Source: Hirundichthys speculiger (lineage: Eukaryota > Chordata > Actinopteri > Beloniformes > Exocoetidae). From it: DNA of 64,000 nt. Shown here in pieces: positions 33,900 through 45,842 of the stretch. The stretch is from the NCBI GenBank assembly GCA_018398805.1, contig JAGFBZ010000912.1:394780-458779 (forward strand), written 5' to 3'. Within the stretch, counting starts at the first letter, position 1; each line of letters opens with the position of its first letter. Both the position numbers and the translations under genes were made by a program. The notes under the pieces were generated by a model. That model ran no database searches and was not told the origin of the DNA. It saw only the letters and a program-made list of their open reading frames with translations.

Positions 33900-34500
33900 A
33901 TGAGTGTTTTTTATGATTTGGTCTTTCTACAATGGGACACTGAATTTGAAATAAAACAATCAACATGTGATCAAAATGTAGACTTTCAACTTTCATTTAA
34001 GAGGTTTCACAAACATATCGCTTTTGCCATTTAGGAATTACAGCCATTTTAATTAAGGTACCTACATTTTAAGGGCTCAAAAGTATGTGGACAACTGACT
34101 GAAAAGAAGTTTGTTGGACAGGTGTGGTTCATGCCCTTTTTACTCCAAGACAAATGAAACAGATAAAAGAAAGATCAGGTATTGTGTTGGCATTTGACAG
34201 CTGTTTGACAGGAGCTACTGAAAGGAAGTCCAAGGAGATCTCAAGGTAACTAAAGGAGGTCATCATTGTGGTGAATAAAAAAAAACGTCAATTTGTCCAA
34301 ATATTTTTGAGCCCTTGAAAATTTAGGTACTTTGCTTTAAAATGGCTATAAACCCTAAATGGTAAAAGCTATATTTTTGTATAATCTCTTAAATTAAAGA
34401 TGAAAGTCTACAATTCTTATCAGTTTAATCTTATTTTTTTAAATCCATTGTTGCAGTGTATAAAAGCAAAGTTACAAAAACGACATATATTTGAACTGAT
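33900..34500. mobile_element. Long-inverted-repeat MITE, Tc1/mariner-like
   Basis: A left arm (about 33940-34100) and a right arm (about 34288-34450) are inverted copies: for instance TAAGGGCTCAAAAGTATGTG against ATATTTTTGAGCCCTTGAAA, and GTAGACTTTCAACTTTCATT against AAAGATGAAAGTCTACA. A spacer of about 190 bp has no transposase. Arms of about 150 bp fit Tc1-derived foldback elements. Confidence 0.62.
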
Positions 34501-36172
34501 TGTTCAAATATATTTTAAATACATTTGGCTCTAACTGTATAAATAGTTCATGTATGTAGTTTAACAAACCCAAGGTCCATTAACATGAGCAAATGCAAAT
34601 ATACTCTAAACATCAAACAAGCAAAATACTAATTAGAAATAAGAAAGTAAGTGCACTAAATCAAAAAATATTAATAAACTTATTTAAGAGAAACATACAG
34701 CTATATCTTTTTTCTAACAACTATCTTCAAATACATATTAATAAAACTGATCTTATTTTTAACACCTGAAACCCTGATTCTGACTAAATTCACTAACAGT
34801 GAAGCACAAAGGACACAGAGTTACTGTAGTTCTGTATCCAACCCCTCTTACTGGGGTTTCTTGTATAATATCATTCCAGCAGGCTGATGTTCTGAACCCA
34901 GTCCACACGTCTCATCCACTTCCCATCAGGACATCCTGATTTCCCAACAACTCATGTGGACCTGGTTAACCTGAGAGATATCTGAGCTGGTATAGAATAA
35001 TTTACACATCTCAAGGTCATGATTTCCTAAGGTGGGTAACTTGAGGTTAACCCTGACCAGCATAGTTTCTGAAAGGTTGTGACATCTAATGTCACTACCT
35101 TCTGAGAGAGTGAAAGGTGACAGTGATGCCAGTGGTAACTGGAGCAGTCGGGGTTGTGTTCCTCTGGCTCCAACACATTCACAAGACACAACACAAGAGT
35201 TGAAAATAACATCTCAGTTCAGAAGAGAGGAGCGCAAGGAACAGCGAAGATACCTTATAAGAACTTTTTTGGAAGACCCAGTCTGTCTGTGGTTGATTAC
35301 TGAATTATGATCGCCTGGATTTCTTTGGATTAGATTTTAATTCCCATGGAATGTTTCTAGAAATGTACCAATAATTTTTCTCCTTATGGCAACTTTTGTA
35401 AATGAACTTCATAATATCAGCTGGACTTTAAGCATGCAGGTGTTTTTAACCTAAATTTCACCCAAATTTACTGGAATTCCAGCTCCTTGCGTTGCTCTCA
35501 AGGATCTGACTTCACCACTGATTTTTTTTTCATCAACTGTACTCAAACAGGAAACTGACCATGGTGAAGGCTGAATAATGTTTAATGCATGCATAATTCG
35601 TAACAGCAGAGACATATACACTGTGACTCGACCTGGGATTTCACGTTTGTCGGTGCATTACAGCATACGCTACACGACAATCACGGTGGCACGATCAAAA
35701 TCTACCTTAACAAAACCCACGTAGATGTGGACTGCTGCTGATATCTTTTCACTTTGGCACGTTCAGCTAAAATCATCTGCACAGGATCGGAGGGAAACAT
35801 GTTTTAATTAGTTCAAGAGAGGCTTTTAAAAAGTTGCTCATTATAAGCTCTTACACTTGGGAGAAAGAGGAGCTCATTAAGAGGACCGTGAGTGCTGCAC
35901 CTTTGTCTCAGCTGCAGTAGAGTTGCTAAGTAACTGCGATTGTACTGCAGTGGCAAGATTATAGTTGTACAATTTTTTCGAGACCAGCACGAAATTTCCA
36001 CACCCATGCTTTTGCGTGACTGAACTATTATGTGAGGGATTTAGACACTCATCCACGTTGGTGTATGTATGTTATCCAGGTGGTCCCTCAGAGAGTGTGG
36101 CCATGCTCAACACGCTTTTGATTTGGAAACAGCTAAAGAAAAAAAAAAACAACAAAAATAGAGAGAAAACCA
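34501..36172. other. Intergenic between slc25a17 and rpusd1
   Basis: AT-rich, with no recognised gene. Part may be rpusd1 3' UTR. A minus-strand polyadenylation signal could not be fixed confidently. Confidence 0.4.
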
Positions 36173-37963
36173 TCAGTCTCCAGCCCATTCACTCAACCAG
36201 TCCTGACAAGCCCTCTTCTGCTCTTCGCTCTCTTCAATCCTCTGTTTCTTGCTTTGCATTTTCCTCTCCTCCTCTCTTCTCACTTTATCTTGTTCCTCTT
36301 CTTTAGCATTCCTCCGCTCCAACAGATCCTTCACAGTGGCTGCCAATGTCTGTAACGAGCGCTGTGGGAGCCATTTAGGATCCACCTCCGGGACAAAGGG
36401 GTCTCCGGCGGTGACGAGCAGGTGCTGGGGTTCCAGGGGAATGTGAAGGAGGTGGGCGTGCAGCATCATTCGGTACGGAGAGTCATCTGCTCCCAAGCTG
36501 TATGTGTAGTCCCCGACGATGGGGTGACTGATGGCGCTGCAGTGGACCCTTAGCTGGTGGGTTCGGCCTGAGGATAGAGGTACTGATGAATAGACATTTC
36601 ACATGTGGGACAGCGTTTTTGCGAGATGCAAAAGTTATCGCAAATTTTGCATAACCTGCTGTACTTCTGGTTGGCACTCAGGTGAGGAAGGAGCCGAGTT
36701 TGAATGCTGAGTTTCCCAGTAGTAACAGCTCAGTATGCTTTTCATTTTCCCTACATGAAAGGAAACGAATGAGTGTGTTACCGGTGAGTGGCTGTAGTAG
36801 CACCTTGGTGACCGGATCCCCGTCATACAAGCCGTACTCCAACGCTGTCAGCTCAGTTTGACAAGGTTTGGGATTCTCACAACCTGTTTAGGAAAATAAA
36901 ACAGGACACGCACAAAAAAAGAGAGAAAGGTTTGGTTATTTTTTTTTACATTTAACTACATGAGAGTTTGAAATGGTTGTTGAAAATCAGTTATTGCTTT
37001 CCAACTTTCCCTCCTGTGTACATTTGTGACAAGCAAACCAAACCTGGTTCACGTACCTTCTGTTCCCTCAATGCACATCATATGTGTTTTCCCTTCAGTG
37101 GAGTTCTTCCCGATGGAGAAATCTAGAGTTTGTGTCTCTTCTTTGACCCACCCACGAACCTGGGAAACAAAACACACTTGTGGAAGTAATCTTAATCACA
37201 TATTTGTGTGAACATACAAATTACAGAAAATACTAGTTATACTGAGGTATCTGAGGCAATCACAACTCCAAAAACTATAGTTAAAGATAATACATTTCTC
37301 TAATACTTTGCAAAATACACTTTCAAAATGTGAAAAAAGGAAATAGGACCAAGGCAAACATTTGGACATCCTGCACAGTCACTGCTTTTTTTTGTTTGTT
37401 TGTTTGTTTTACTGTACTTATTACTACTGTACTTAATGGAGATAAATGAATCTTCTACAAAGTAAATTATCCCTAAAGAGAGAAAGTTTGACCTGCAGTG
37501 CTGAAACCTTTTACAGCTATACATGATAATCTGGATGGTAATGTTTCTCTGCCTGTGCTCCGTACCAGAGACAGGTAGGCTTTGGTGACAGTCCGGTCCT
37601 TGAAGCAGCGATAAGCCCGGCCTGCAGCAGCCTTATTGAGGGCAACACAAAGAGCTCCACTGGTGGAGAAATCCAATTGATGACAGAACCTGGAGGAAGA
37701 ACAACAAAGTGATGAGACTGAAGCTTGTCCATGGTCATGATATATGTGGAAATTCTAATTAATGCGATTTCTGACCTGAATCCATAGTAGGTGCTGGGGT
37801 CTGCCAGGTGAGGGAAGTGGTGCTGAAGCTGCGCCTGTACGGTCTGTTTCTCATACCACATTTTGCTGTCGATGCGGATGTCCCAGTGTTTGTCCACTAC
37901 AATGTAGTCATCACTCTGGTACAGCACGCGGAGATCATCAAGGCTCGCAGGCTCTGTGGTCAT
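36173..37963 (-). CDS. rpusd1: RPUSD1, RluA-type pseudouridine synthase domain protein
   Basis: Isomerises uridine to pseudouridine in RNA, judged by family. The vertebrate substrate is not firmly known. Five exons: 37963-37776, 37689-37566, 37159-37057, 36883-36782, 36567-36173 (TGA). They give 303 residues (human about 312), with GT-AG junctions and consistent phases. It opens near VVDKHWDIRIDSK. The active-site block HQLDFSTSGALCVALNKAAA holds the family's catalytic Asp. Later blocks are RCFKDRTVTKAYL, KNSTEGKTHMMCIEG, GCENPKP, GDPVTKVLLQPLTGRTHQLR and HPIVGDYTY. The end is a Glu/Lys/Arg-rich helix and a WLSEW motif also seen in human. There is no S4 domain, as usual for this member. A long A-tract lies just beyond the stop. 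No damage was seen. Confidence 0.95.
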
Positions 37964-38047
37964 CTTGTACAGCTATCCACTGAAAACTCATAAAACCCTA
38001 CAAACGCAAGATGATTTAGGGCACACTTTTAACTGCTTTTGTTCATA

Positions 38048-38660
38048 TACTGCAAAAACTCAAACTCTTACCAAGTATATTTTTCTAATTTCTAGTCAAA
38101 ATATCTCATCACACTTAATATAAAACACAATCACCTAAAGAGTAACATTTCAGTGAGATATAGGAACTTGTTTTTAGACAGTGCATCTTGAATATCTTGT
38201 TAAGTGAAACAGTCTTGAAAACATCTTGTTTTGAGTCATATCTCAGATAAAACAAGTTTTTTTGACATGTCATAAGATTTTTAAGCTGCGGTGTTATTAT
38301 ACCATCTTGTTTCAAGAAATAAACTTAACTTGAATTCAGACATCAAATCTGCTTTATTTGAAAACTGCAGGTCAGCAACATGCCCAACTCATACAATGCA
38401 TTATAACTCTTTACATATCTTAAGTACAGTGTTTTCTTACATTTACATCAAACCATGTCTTCTGTTTTGTTGCTCTGAGTTTTCCCAGCTAATTTCAAGA
38501 TCTTGTAAGGCTTAAATATATTGTCTTATTTCAAGAAATCTTACTAAGCGAATTCTCACTTCCCTACTGAGTGGTAAAAGACTCTGGATCTTAAGTATAA
38601 GATAGTTTTAATATACAGAACAACAGGTAAAGATTCTTAATTTAAGTAACCATGATGTAA
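38048..38660. repeat. Interspersed AT-rich fish repeat
   Basis: The left begins ACTGCAAAAACTCAAACTC, and the interior repeats phrases such as TCTTGTTTCAAGAAATAA, CTTATTTCAAGAAATCTTAC and AGTCAAAATATCTCATC. This is typical of a common non-coding fish element. Class and exact right end are uncertain. Confidence 0.45.
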
Positions 38661-39509
38661 CAACAGTTTGAATGTGTTTGATATTGAATTAATTTAACTA
38701 AATGCCAAAAGGATTGAGTGGTTTATTCGTCCAGCAATACGCCATGTTTAATAAAATGGTGATCTGCTGAATCTCTGTCTGATCTGTCCTGTGTGGTGTT
38801 TTAGAGCATTAAAGAGCTCAATGAACGTCTCTGCCTGAAACACGTACTTCAAATGGCACGAGAGAAAATGGCCTTTGCCTCATCGCTAGATTTGGGCTCT
38901 GGATGTCAGAACGAACACATTAGAAACAGCACATGAAATAAACCTGTGACAGATAAAACTAGTGACAAATAAACATGTCAAAGGTTTTGTCAGCATTACT
39001 TAAACTGAATGTTTCAGTTCGTCAGTAAAACTAGTCGCAGCTCGTCTTTTCTCGTTTTCTTCTCTTTTATACATTTTCTCCCCAGTAACACCACCTGTCT
39101 GTCGCTGCTTCAGAAGGAAACGTAACTGGTTGGTTTGATAGGACAACGAAACGTGAAAAATGATCATTCCCTGACTTCAGAACATGCGTTACGTTGGTTT
39201 TCTGGGTGCTAAATGCTAAAACAATGACACAAGTAATTTATTTTAAAAAATACTAATCTCACTGAGATTTAAAGAATAGAATTTCCCAGTATTGGACATT
39301 TTGAACGACCTGAATACCTTACCATAAAATAGAAAAATAAACAGTGGATGTATATTATTCCAAAAAGATTGTAAACAAAATCACGTGGCACAGACCCCAA
39401 ATACGCAGGCGCAGTTTGTTCTTCGAGGGTTGTGGGAGGTAACTTTTGGCATTAGCGCCACCAACTGGTAGGAATATTAATGTTTAAAAATTACTCGTCT
39501 ATCTATCAA

Positions 39510-40722
39510 CAGGGGTTGGACAATGAAACTGAAACACCTGGTTTTAGAGCACAATCATTTATTAGTATGGTGTAGAGCCTCCTTTAGCGGCCAATACAGC
39601 GTCAGTTTGTGTTGGGAATGACATATACAAGTCCTGTTCAGTGGTCAGAGAGATTTGAAGCCATTTTTCCTGCAGGACAGTGGTCAGGTCACTACGTGAT
39701 GCTGGTGGAGGAAGACGTTTCCTGACTCGCTCCTCCAAAACACCCCAAAGTGGCTCAATAATATTCAGATCTGGTGACTGCAGGCCAAAGGAGATGTTCA
39801 ACTTCACTTTCATCTTCATCAAACCAATCTTTCACCAGTCTTGCTGGGTGTATTGGTGCATTGTCATCCTGATACACGGCACCGCCTTCAGGATACAATG
39901 TTTGAACCATTGGATGCACATGGTCCTCCAGAATGGTTCGGTAGTCTCTGGCAGTGACGCACACATCCAGCACAAGTATTTGGACCAAGGGAATGCCATG
40001 ATATGGCAGCCCAAACCATCACTGATCCACCTTCATGCTGCACTCTGGGCATCAGTCTGGGTGGTCTGCTTCTTTGGGGTTTCTCCACACCGTAACTCTC
40101 CCTGATGTGGGGAAAACAGTAAAGCTGGACTCATCAGAGAATAATACATGTTTCACATTGTCCACAGCCCAAGATTTTCACTCCTTGCACCATTGAAACC
40201 AGTGTTTGGCACTGGCACGAGTGACCAAAGGTTTGTCTATAGCAGCCCAGCCGTGTATACTGACCCTGTGGAGCTCCTGACGGACAGTTCTGGTGGAAAC
40301 AGGAGAGTTGAGGTGCACGTTTATTCTGTTGTGATTTGGGCAGCTGTAGTTTTATGTTATTTGGATACAATCCAGGTTAGCACCTGAACATCCCTTTCAG
40401 ACAGCTTCCTCTTGGGTCCACCATTAATCCTGTTGGATGTGGTTCGTCCTTCTTGGTGGTATGCTGACGTTACCCTGGATACTGTGGCTCTTGATACATC
40501 ACAAACGACTTGCTCTCTTGGTTACAGATGCACCAGCAAGATGTGCACCAACAATTTGTCCTCTTTTGAACTCTGATATGTCACCCATGATGTTGTGTCC
40601 ATTGCAATATTTTAAGCAAAACTGTGCTCTTACCCTGATAACTGAACCTTTACACTCTGCTCTTACTGGTGCTACCAGTGTGAGCAACACTGGAAATGGG
40701 GATGTTTGGACAGATTTCATTT
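39510..40722 (-). mobile_element. Tc1/mariner copy with broken transposase
   Basis: The left terminus is CAGGGGTTGGACAATGAAAC at 39510. Transposase pieces lie on the minus strand. The N-terminus is MGDISEFKRGQIVGAHLAGA (about 40600-40505). An RPPRLMPRVQHEGGSVMVWA block lies about 40050-39990, and VYQDDNAPIHPARLVKDWF with a catalytic Asp lies about 39880-39825. After a frameshift near 39785 comes SPDLNIIEPLWGVLE with the Glu. The right terminal repeat is missing or eroded. Several frame breaks make it inactive. Confidence 0.9.
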
Positions 40723-40756
40723 AAATTAATATAAAGTGATATTTATCCTAATCTCG

Positions 40757-41470
40757 GGTTAACATAAACAAAGCCAGCCAAGCTGAAATAGCTAACTGGT
40801 GGGTGTGTTCCAGTAGGTTTCTAAGCGCTGCTGATTCTGTCTCTTTGCAATATGGCAGGGTACCAGGAAGAAGAGGCTTTAAAAAACACTCCTCAAAAAC
40901 CTATGGGTGACATCATGGATTATTTGTTTACTAATTCCAGGACTGGACACCCACACAAACACGTGTCATTTTGGCAATAAGCCTCATGCTAACATCAGAA
41001 CCTCTACTAGGCGCAACATGGCAGAGGTGTCAAAGGAATCAAAGAGGACCAGGACAGAAGAAGCAACGGAAGAGAAAAAGTGAGAATGACTGAAAGGAAC
41101 CAGACAAGAGTAAATTTGGACTGGCTATCAGTAACTGGCTTGCTGTGTTATGTCACTGTAGTTTCTTATTTTGATGCGCAAATAAAGTTCAATCTCTAAT
41201 TTTGTCTTTGCTTCTTTCATTGATCGTTAGAGATTTCAACAGTGTGCTACTAACAAGCTTGTGTTCAACTGACACACGTGTTCTCTCTCAGTTCCTGTCA
41301 AGCTGTATTGGTCCTATCACACCAATCAAGACTGGCCTTTTGTCAGGTGATTTTACATTTTGTAAAGTAAATTTAGCCCATTAGTTTAGTTTGTTAGCAT
41401 CTTGACTGTAGAACTGTCTACACGTTCTCTTAGTGTAGGATAGCCAGGTGTTTTCTTGGTTCATATTTAG
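40757..41470. other. Non-coding, unclassified repeat-like sequence
   Basis: The phrase CTATGGGTGACATCATGGA near 40900-40918 is the inverse of text near 25905-25920. Nothing else was recognised. Confidence 0.35.
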
Positions 41471-41477
41471 GTGTGTT

Positions 41478-42608
41478 TGTCACGCCGGGCAAAAACCCGA
41501 CAGTTCGAGATCCTCCCGGGTATAGACAACGCAGAGATACTTATGAAAGGTTTAACACTTTATTAAATTCATAAGGCCACAAGGACTACAGCAGATCTTA
41601 ATAGGCACCACAGGGGAACTGGCTCTTCTCCCCCCAACACCTCCTGCACTGTACACAACCCCTCCCTTAAAACCACAACACGCCGCAAACTGGACATGCG
41701 ATAAAAAAAGGAATGCACACCAAAGCAAATACACACAACATGCAGTACTAAAACCTGTTAAGAAAACCCACACTACAGGGAGAGGATGTCACTGCTGGTA
41801 AAAGTCTTTAGAGCTGCCACCCACCTGTGGCGGCCGAAATCCAGGCGGCAGCTTAAAACAATGACAAACCACAAAAAGGAAAAGAAAAAAAAAAAAAACA
41901 ATACTGGTCGGGTCCACCTCCGACCAGTAAAAAAAAAAAAGTATATACGTGGAGTCCCTCATAGTGACGTGACGCCTGCAAGGGGTTCCCACAGCGACCA
42001 GGCATTGCTCCTCCAAGCTGCCTTTTACTCATGCCACCACAGCATTGCAGGGTCTCAGCCCTTATCCCCACAGGCGTCCCGTATCCACAGTCTCTGCTGT
42101 CCCTTGGTCAACCTCAATAGCTGCTGGAGGAAAGGTAGGAGCAGTCAGCTCAAACAGAGTAAGACAGCCCAAATGTCACACTTGGTCCTCAGGCCGACAT
42201 ACGTCCCTTCAGGGAATACTTAGCAGGCGTTGTACAGTCCCAGTGCCGATCCCTGCGCCCACCGCTGGCTCCTGTCTCCAAAAACTGTCTGCAAGATGTC
42301 CTCAGCATCTCCACTGCCACCAGTGCTGGTGCAGTCCCCCACCATTTCTGGCTGCTCACCGTTCCGGTCCTGCTCAGCCTCACTGCAGGGCACACTCACT
42401 TCCACTGGCTTCTCGCATTCTCCTGTATGTAGCTCCTTAAATGCTCCTGAGTGCCACTTCTCTGATTACCCTCAGCTGCAACCAGTCAGTCAATCAGTCC
42501 CTCTGGAGTCAGTTAATCAGCTCACTCAGTCCATGAGGCCCCACTGAACTTGCATGTTAATAGATAAAATCTAAATACAGTCCGCACAACCCAATACCAA
42601 ATGTGACA
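41478..42608 (-). mobile_element. Probable solo LTR of a retroelement
   Basis: About 1.13 kb starting TGTCACGCCGGG and ending ATGTGACA. The ends form the TG...CA and TGTCA/TGACA pattern of LTR termini. On the minus strand an AATAAA lies near 41560 (TTTATT on +), about 80 bases before the end, as in R/U5. No internal coding region was found. A flanking 4-6-bp duplication is not clear, so the call is moderate. Confidence 0.5.
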
Positions 42609-42616
42609 TGGTTGCT

Positions 42617-42880
42617 TTAGCACGGTGGGTTGGTGGTTGACACTGTTACCTCACAGCTAGAAGATGGGGCTTTTCTGTGTGGACTTTGCATGTTCTTCCT
42701 GTGCCTTTGTGTGTTTTCTCTGGATACTCTAGCTTCCTTCCACAGTCCAAAAATAGTGTGGGAAGATTACAATTGATGATTGGAAATTGACCCTGAGAGT
42801 GAGTGCCAGAGTGGTTGTTTTCCTACGGGAGGCCCTGCGATGGACTGGCACCATCTCCAGGGTGTCCCAAAGCTGACATG
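42617..42880 (+). mobile_element. tRNA-derived SINE, diverged copy
   Basis: Begins CACGGTGGGTTGGTGGTTGA, followed by CTCACAGCTAGAAG, TGTGTGGACTTTGCATGTTC and TTCCACAGTCCAAA, in the order of the complete copy at 43141-43406. The tail is decayed and no duplication was assigned. Confidence 0.7.
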
Positions 42881-43140
42881 GGCTTCATCAGACCCCCAAT
42901 CTTGAAAAGGAAGAAGTGTGTGTTAATAACAGGTATGTGGATGTGATGTGTGTTTATTCGTAGAAATTTTTTTTTTTTACATTGAATTTGTGAGAGTGCT
43001 GGACCACATTACAGCTGTAGGAGGCACCCAGAGGGCAGTGACTTTATTCTTCTTCAGTGTTACGAAGAATTTGCAGCACTTTTGGGCAACTTTATTTTAT
43101 GTTTTATTTCATTCTCTTATATATTCAGGCGGGCAGCACG

Positions 43141-43406
43141 GTAGCTTGGTGGTCAGCACTGTTGCCTCACAGCAAGAAGGTTCCTGGTCTGAACCTCAGA
43201 AGGGGCCTTTCTGTGCGGAGTTTGCATGTTCTCCCTGTGCTTGTGTGGGTCTTCCTCCAGGTACTCCAGCTTCTTCCAACAGTCCACAGACATGCATGTC
43301 AGGTTAATTGGTGGTTCTAAATTGGTATTTGTGAGGTATAGGCTCCAGCCATTAGATCCCCGTGACCCTGTATAGGATTAAACAGGCGTAGATAATGGAT
43401 GGATGG
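43141..43406 (+). mobile_element. tRNA-derived SINE, complete copy
   Basis: The head has an A-box-like TAGCTTGGTGG and a B-box-like GGTCTGAACC about 45 bases later, as in pol III promoters. The body ends in a (GGAT)n tail. A perfect 12-bp target-site duplication ATATATTCAGGC lies at 43129-43140 and 43407-43418, showing retroposition. Confidence 0.88.
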
Positions 43407-43417
43407 ATATATTCAGG

Positions 43418-43500
<83 letters not shown>
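43418..43500. repeat. (TA)n microsatellite
   Basis: About 80 bases of TA with one interruption, directly downstream of the SINE duplication. Confidence 0.95.
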
Positions 43501-43504
<4 letters not shown>

Positions 43505-45094
43505 CCTAAAAGTTAAATTAAACACTAAATTAAAAACATGATTCCACAACTGTGAGCTGTAAAACTAAAAGGATGTATGTTTTTGTTCTTACTTCAGGAA
43601 TAATTATACATTATACATTATACGTAATACGTATAATGAACAATATAATTCATAAAATGCAAGCAACTGTGACAGAAACCATTAAAGGTTTTATAAACCA
43701 GGAAAAGGATCTTAAAATGTTAAAAATGCTGTTCTAATTAAGACCACAACTACTGATATATTGTACACAATTTATTATTTATTTAAAAAAAAAACTGCCT
43801 TGTAATGGACATATTACATGAATACACATTAAATAGTGAGAATAAATTAACTGCAAAGTTTTGGAGGATAAGAAATGGTAACGACCACATCATTTCCACA
43901 TTATGGGACGAGAAGACAAATGATTTGCGAGTGCACCAAAAGAGGACATGTGAGTTAAAGTTAAAACTTCATGAATCAGCAGTGAGCAAACAAACCAAAC
44001 TTGGATGTCAATGACTTTCATGTCGTTAGTGACCCCGAAAGAAGTTCAATGCCAGGAAATCATCACCATCCATGCTGTTTGCACTCAGTCCAGATGGTTT
44101 TCAGTTTAAGCTCTTTGGACATGCCCTCATAATTTCTCCTCACCGTTCCATGATCTCCTCGTGTGGTTCAAGCCTCATATATATATATTTAGTGATGACT
44201 ATCAGGAACACACAGTGCTGGAACACAGGTGGTAGTAAACAGGTAGTATACGAGCCCCTCCAGTCAGTAATCCCTGAACACTGCCAGGTATGCATGTATT
44301 TCAGAGCTGAGATGATTAAAAATTGTTGCATAAGCCACATTTAAAAATGGGATCGCCCTCTCTTTGAGGATCTGGTCCCAGATATTGTCTTTGCGTGCTT
44401 GGTGTTGGTTTTTTTTTTTTCGGGTTATTATTGCACAATATCCAACAGACGGTTTGTTGCGTAACATCTAATGGAGCTGGGTGGCAGATTGCAGTTCACC
44501 TGTGAGTGCATAGAGCTTTGGGCACATGCACACACAGAGGTGCACATGACACAATATACCTGCAGTGAAAATCACAAAGGGTTCATTCAGATGGAGATGA
44601 AGAGGAGGAGAGGAGAAGCTGGGAGATACTGCAGGAAGAGGCAGGTTTTCATAAATATTTACTCACAGTGAGAAGAATCATCTTCTTCCATAACTGGATA
44701 TTCGTTCTCTGTCAATCTCAGCAAGGAACTGGAACTCTAACAAAGATTGTTTTTGACAAGGCTGGATTTAAATTTCCAGCTTTTTCTTTTTCCTTCTTCT
44801 TTTTTTTGTTTTTGGTCATTGAAAAGAAAAACACCCTTTTCCTTTTTGATTTATTCTTTTCCCTCCTTGGATCTTTAGATGCATTCAGAGACTTGGTGTT
44901 ACCATAAACATCTCTGAGTTTCTTGCAGGTGTTTTTCTGGTTTTTTCTCACATATGTGATTTCAGGTGGATTCAAGCCGTATAAGTGGAGTACATTTCAG
45001 TAGACTCATCACAGAACAATCATCGGTTCCGCTAACAACATCAAGGATCCTGGATGCAGCTTTGCTGAATAAGGTGTGAAGACTCCTGTCCACC
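43501..45094. other. Non-coding upstream of the small membrane ORF
   Basis: AT-rich with no recognised gene. A tcttgcag|G acceptor-like site at about 44921-44930 could serve a 5' UTR intron of the small ORF. This is speculative. Confidence 0.4.
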
Positions 45095-45289
45095 ATGCGT
45101 AATACGTCATTTCTGCTGGCTCGTTGTGAGGAGCCCGTCACGGTATCGGACTGGGGCGTCCCTCTGCTGCTGGCGCTGCTGCTGCTGGCGCTCATCTACT
45201 CCTTCCTGTACCTGCCCGCCACGGCCCAGAGAGCCCTGCTGGAGCAGGCCCTCAGCAGCAACAACACCACTGCTGTGACTCACAAATGA
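45095..45289 (+). CDS. Candidate single-pass membrane microprotein (64 aa)
   Basis: I do not recognise the family. It reads from ATG at 45095 (strong context, ACC before it) to TGA. An in-frame TGA six codons upstream shows the start is not an artefact of an open exon. Residues 1-18 carry NTS (possible glycosylation) and polar residues. Residues 20-40 (WGVPLLLALLLLALIYSFLYL) form one strong membrane helix. The tail holds an amphipathic RALLEQALSS stretch and a second Asn site (NNTT). Third codon positions are very GC-rich (CTG, GCG, CAG) in an AT-rich locus, which argues for selection on a protein. An AATAAA at 45703-45708 gives a plausible 3' end. It could be a regulin-like or SMIM-type peptide. 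A chance frame is still possible. Confidence 0.55.
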   Translation: MRNTSFLLARCEEPVTVSDWGVPLLLALLLLALIYSFLYLPATAQRALLEQALSSNNTTAVTHK

Positions 45290-45714
45290 CGGACAAATGA
45301 ACTGCAATCATGATGGAGGCCTGAACAGACGCCGTATCAGTGGGCAAACAGAGCAAGCTTCACCCACACACTGTACTCCTGTAAACACTGTCCATGGTCC
45401 GTCTGTCAGCAAGTTTTCCTCATTAACACCACTGTTTGTCATTTTACTTTTCTGGTTAGGAAATAGGCTAATTTACTATTTTCTAACTGGAAAGAGGCAG
45501 TGAAGAAAAGGGAGTTTTTAACTGTGAGGTTCTTCTTGTTGTGGGGCCAGAGATTCAGACATGAGGAGGGAGTGAGTGAATACTGCAATATTACTGCCCA
45601 TTGATCCATTTTCAATACCTGCGTTATCCCATGATGTCATTGAGGGAATTTTTTTTCAGTCCAGTAGAAATTAGAATAATTAGAATCAGAAATTATAATT
45701 AGAATAAAGTACAT

Positions 45715-45748
45715 CTAACCTAATCTAATCTAATCTAATCTAATCTAA
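45715..45748. repeat. (CTAAT)n microsatellite
   Basis: Six or so pentamers of CTAAT, with a degraded last unit. Confidence 0.9.
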
Positions 45749-45842
45749 ATCATTAATCTTTGGGATTCCATTCTAATGCTTTCATAGTTCATAAATAATC
45801 TACTAGAATGTGTTTTAACATGCTTTAAGGCATTTAAATCAT

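Noticed and set aside
36140..36160. Poly-A after rpusd1 as evidence of a retrocopy
   Set aside because: rpusd1 has four introns here, so it is not processed. The A-run is a chance tract.
41786..42440. Long plus-strand frames
   Set aside because: They lie inside the probable solo LTR and show only low-complexity Pro/Ser/Lys text.
43141..43215. tRNA gene
   Set aside because: The A- and B-box-like words belong to a SINE head. No cloverleaf with an anticodon stem can be formed.
45107..45307. Minus-strand frame over the small membrane ORF
   Set aside because: Gln/Arg-rich antisense of CTG/GCG codons. The plus strand has the better start and a credible membrane helix.
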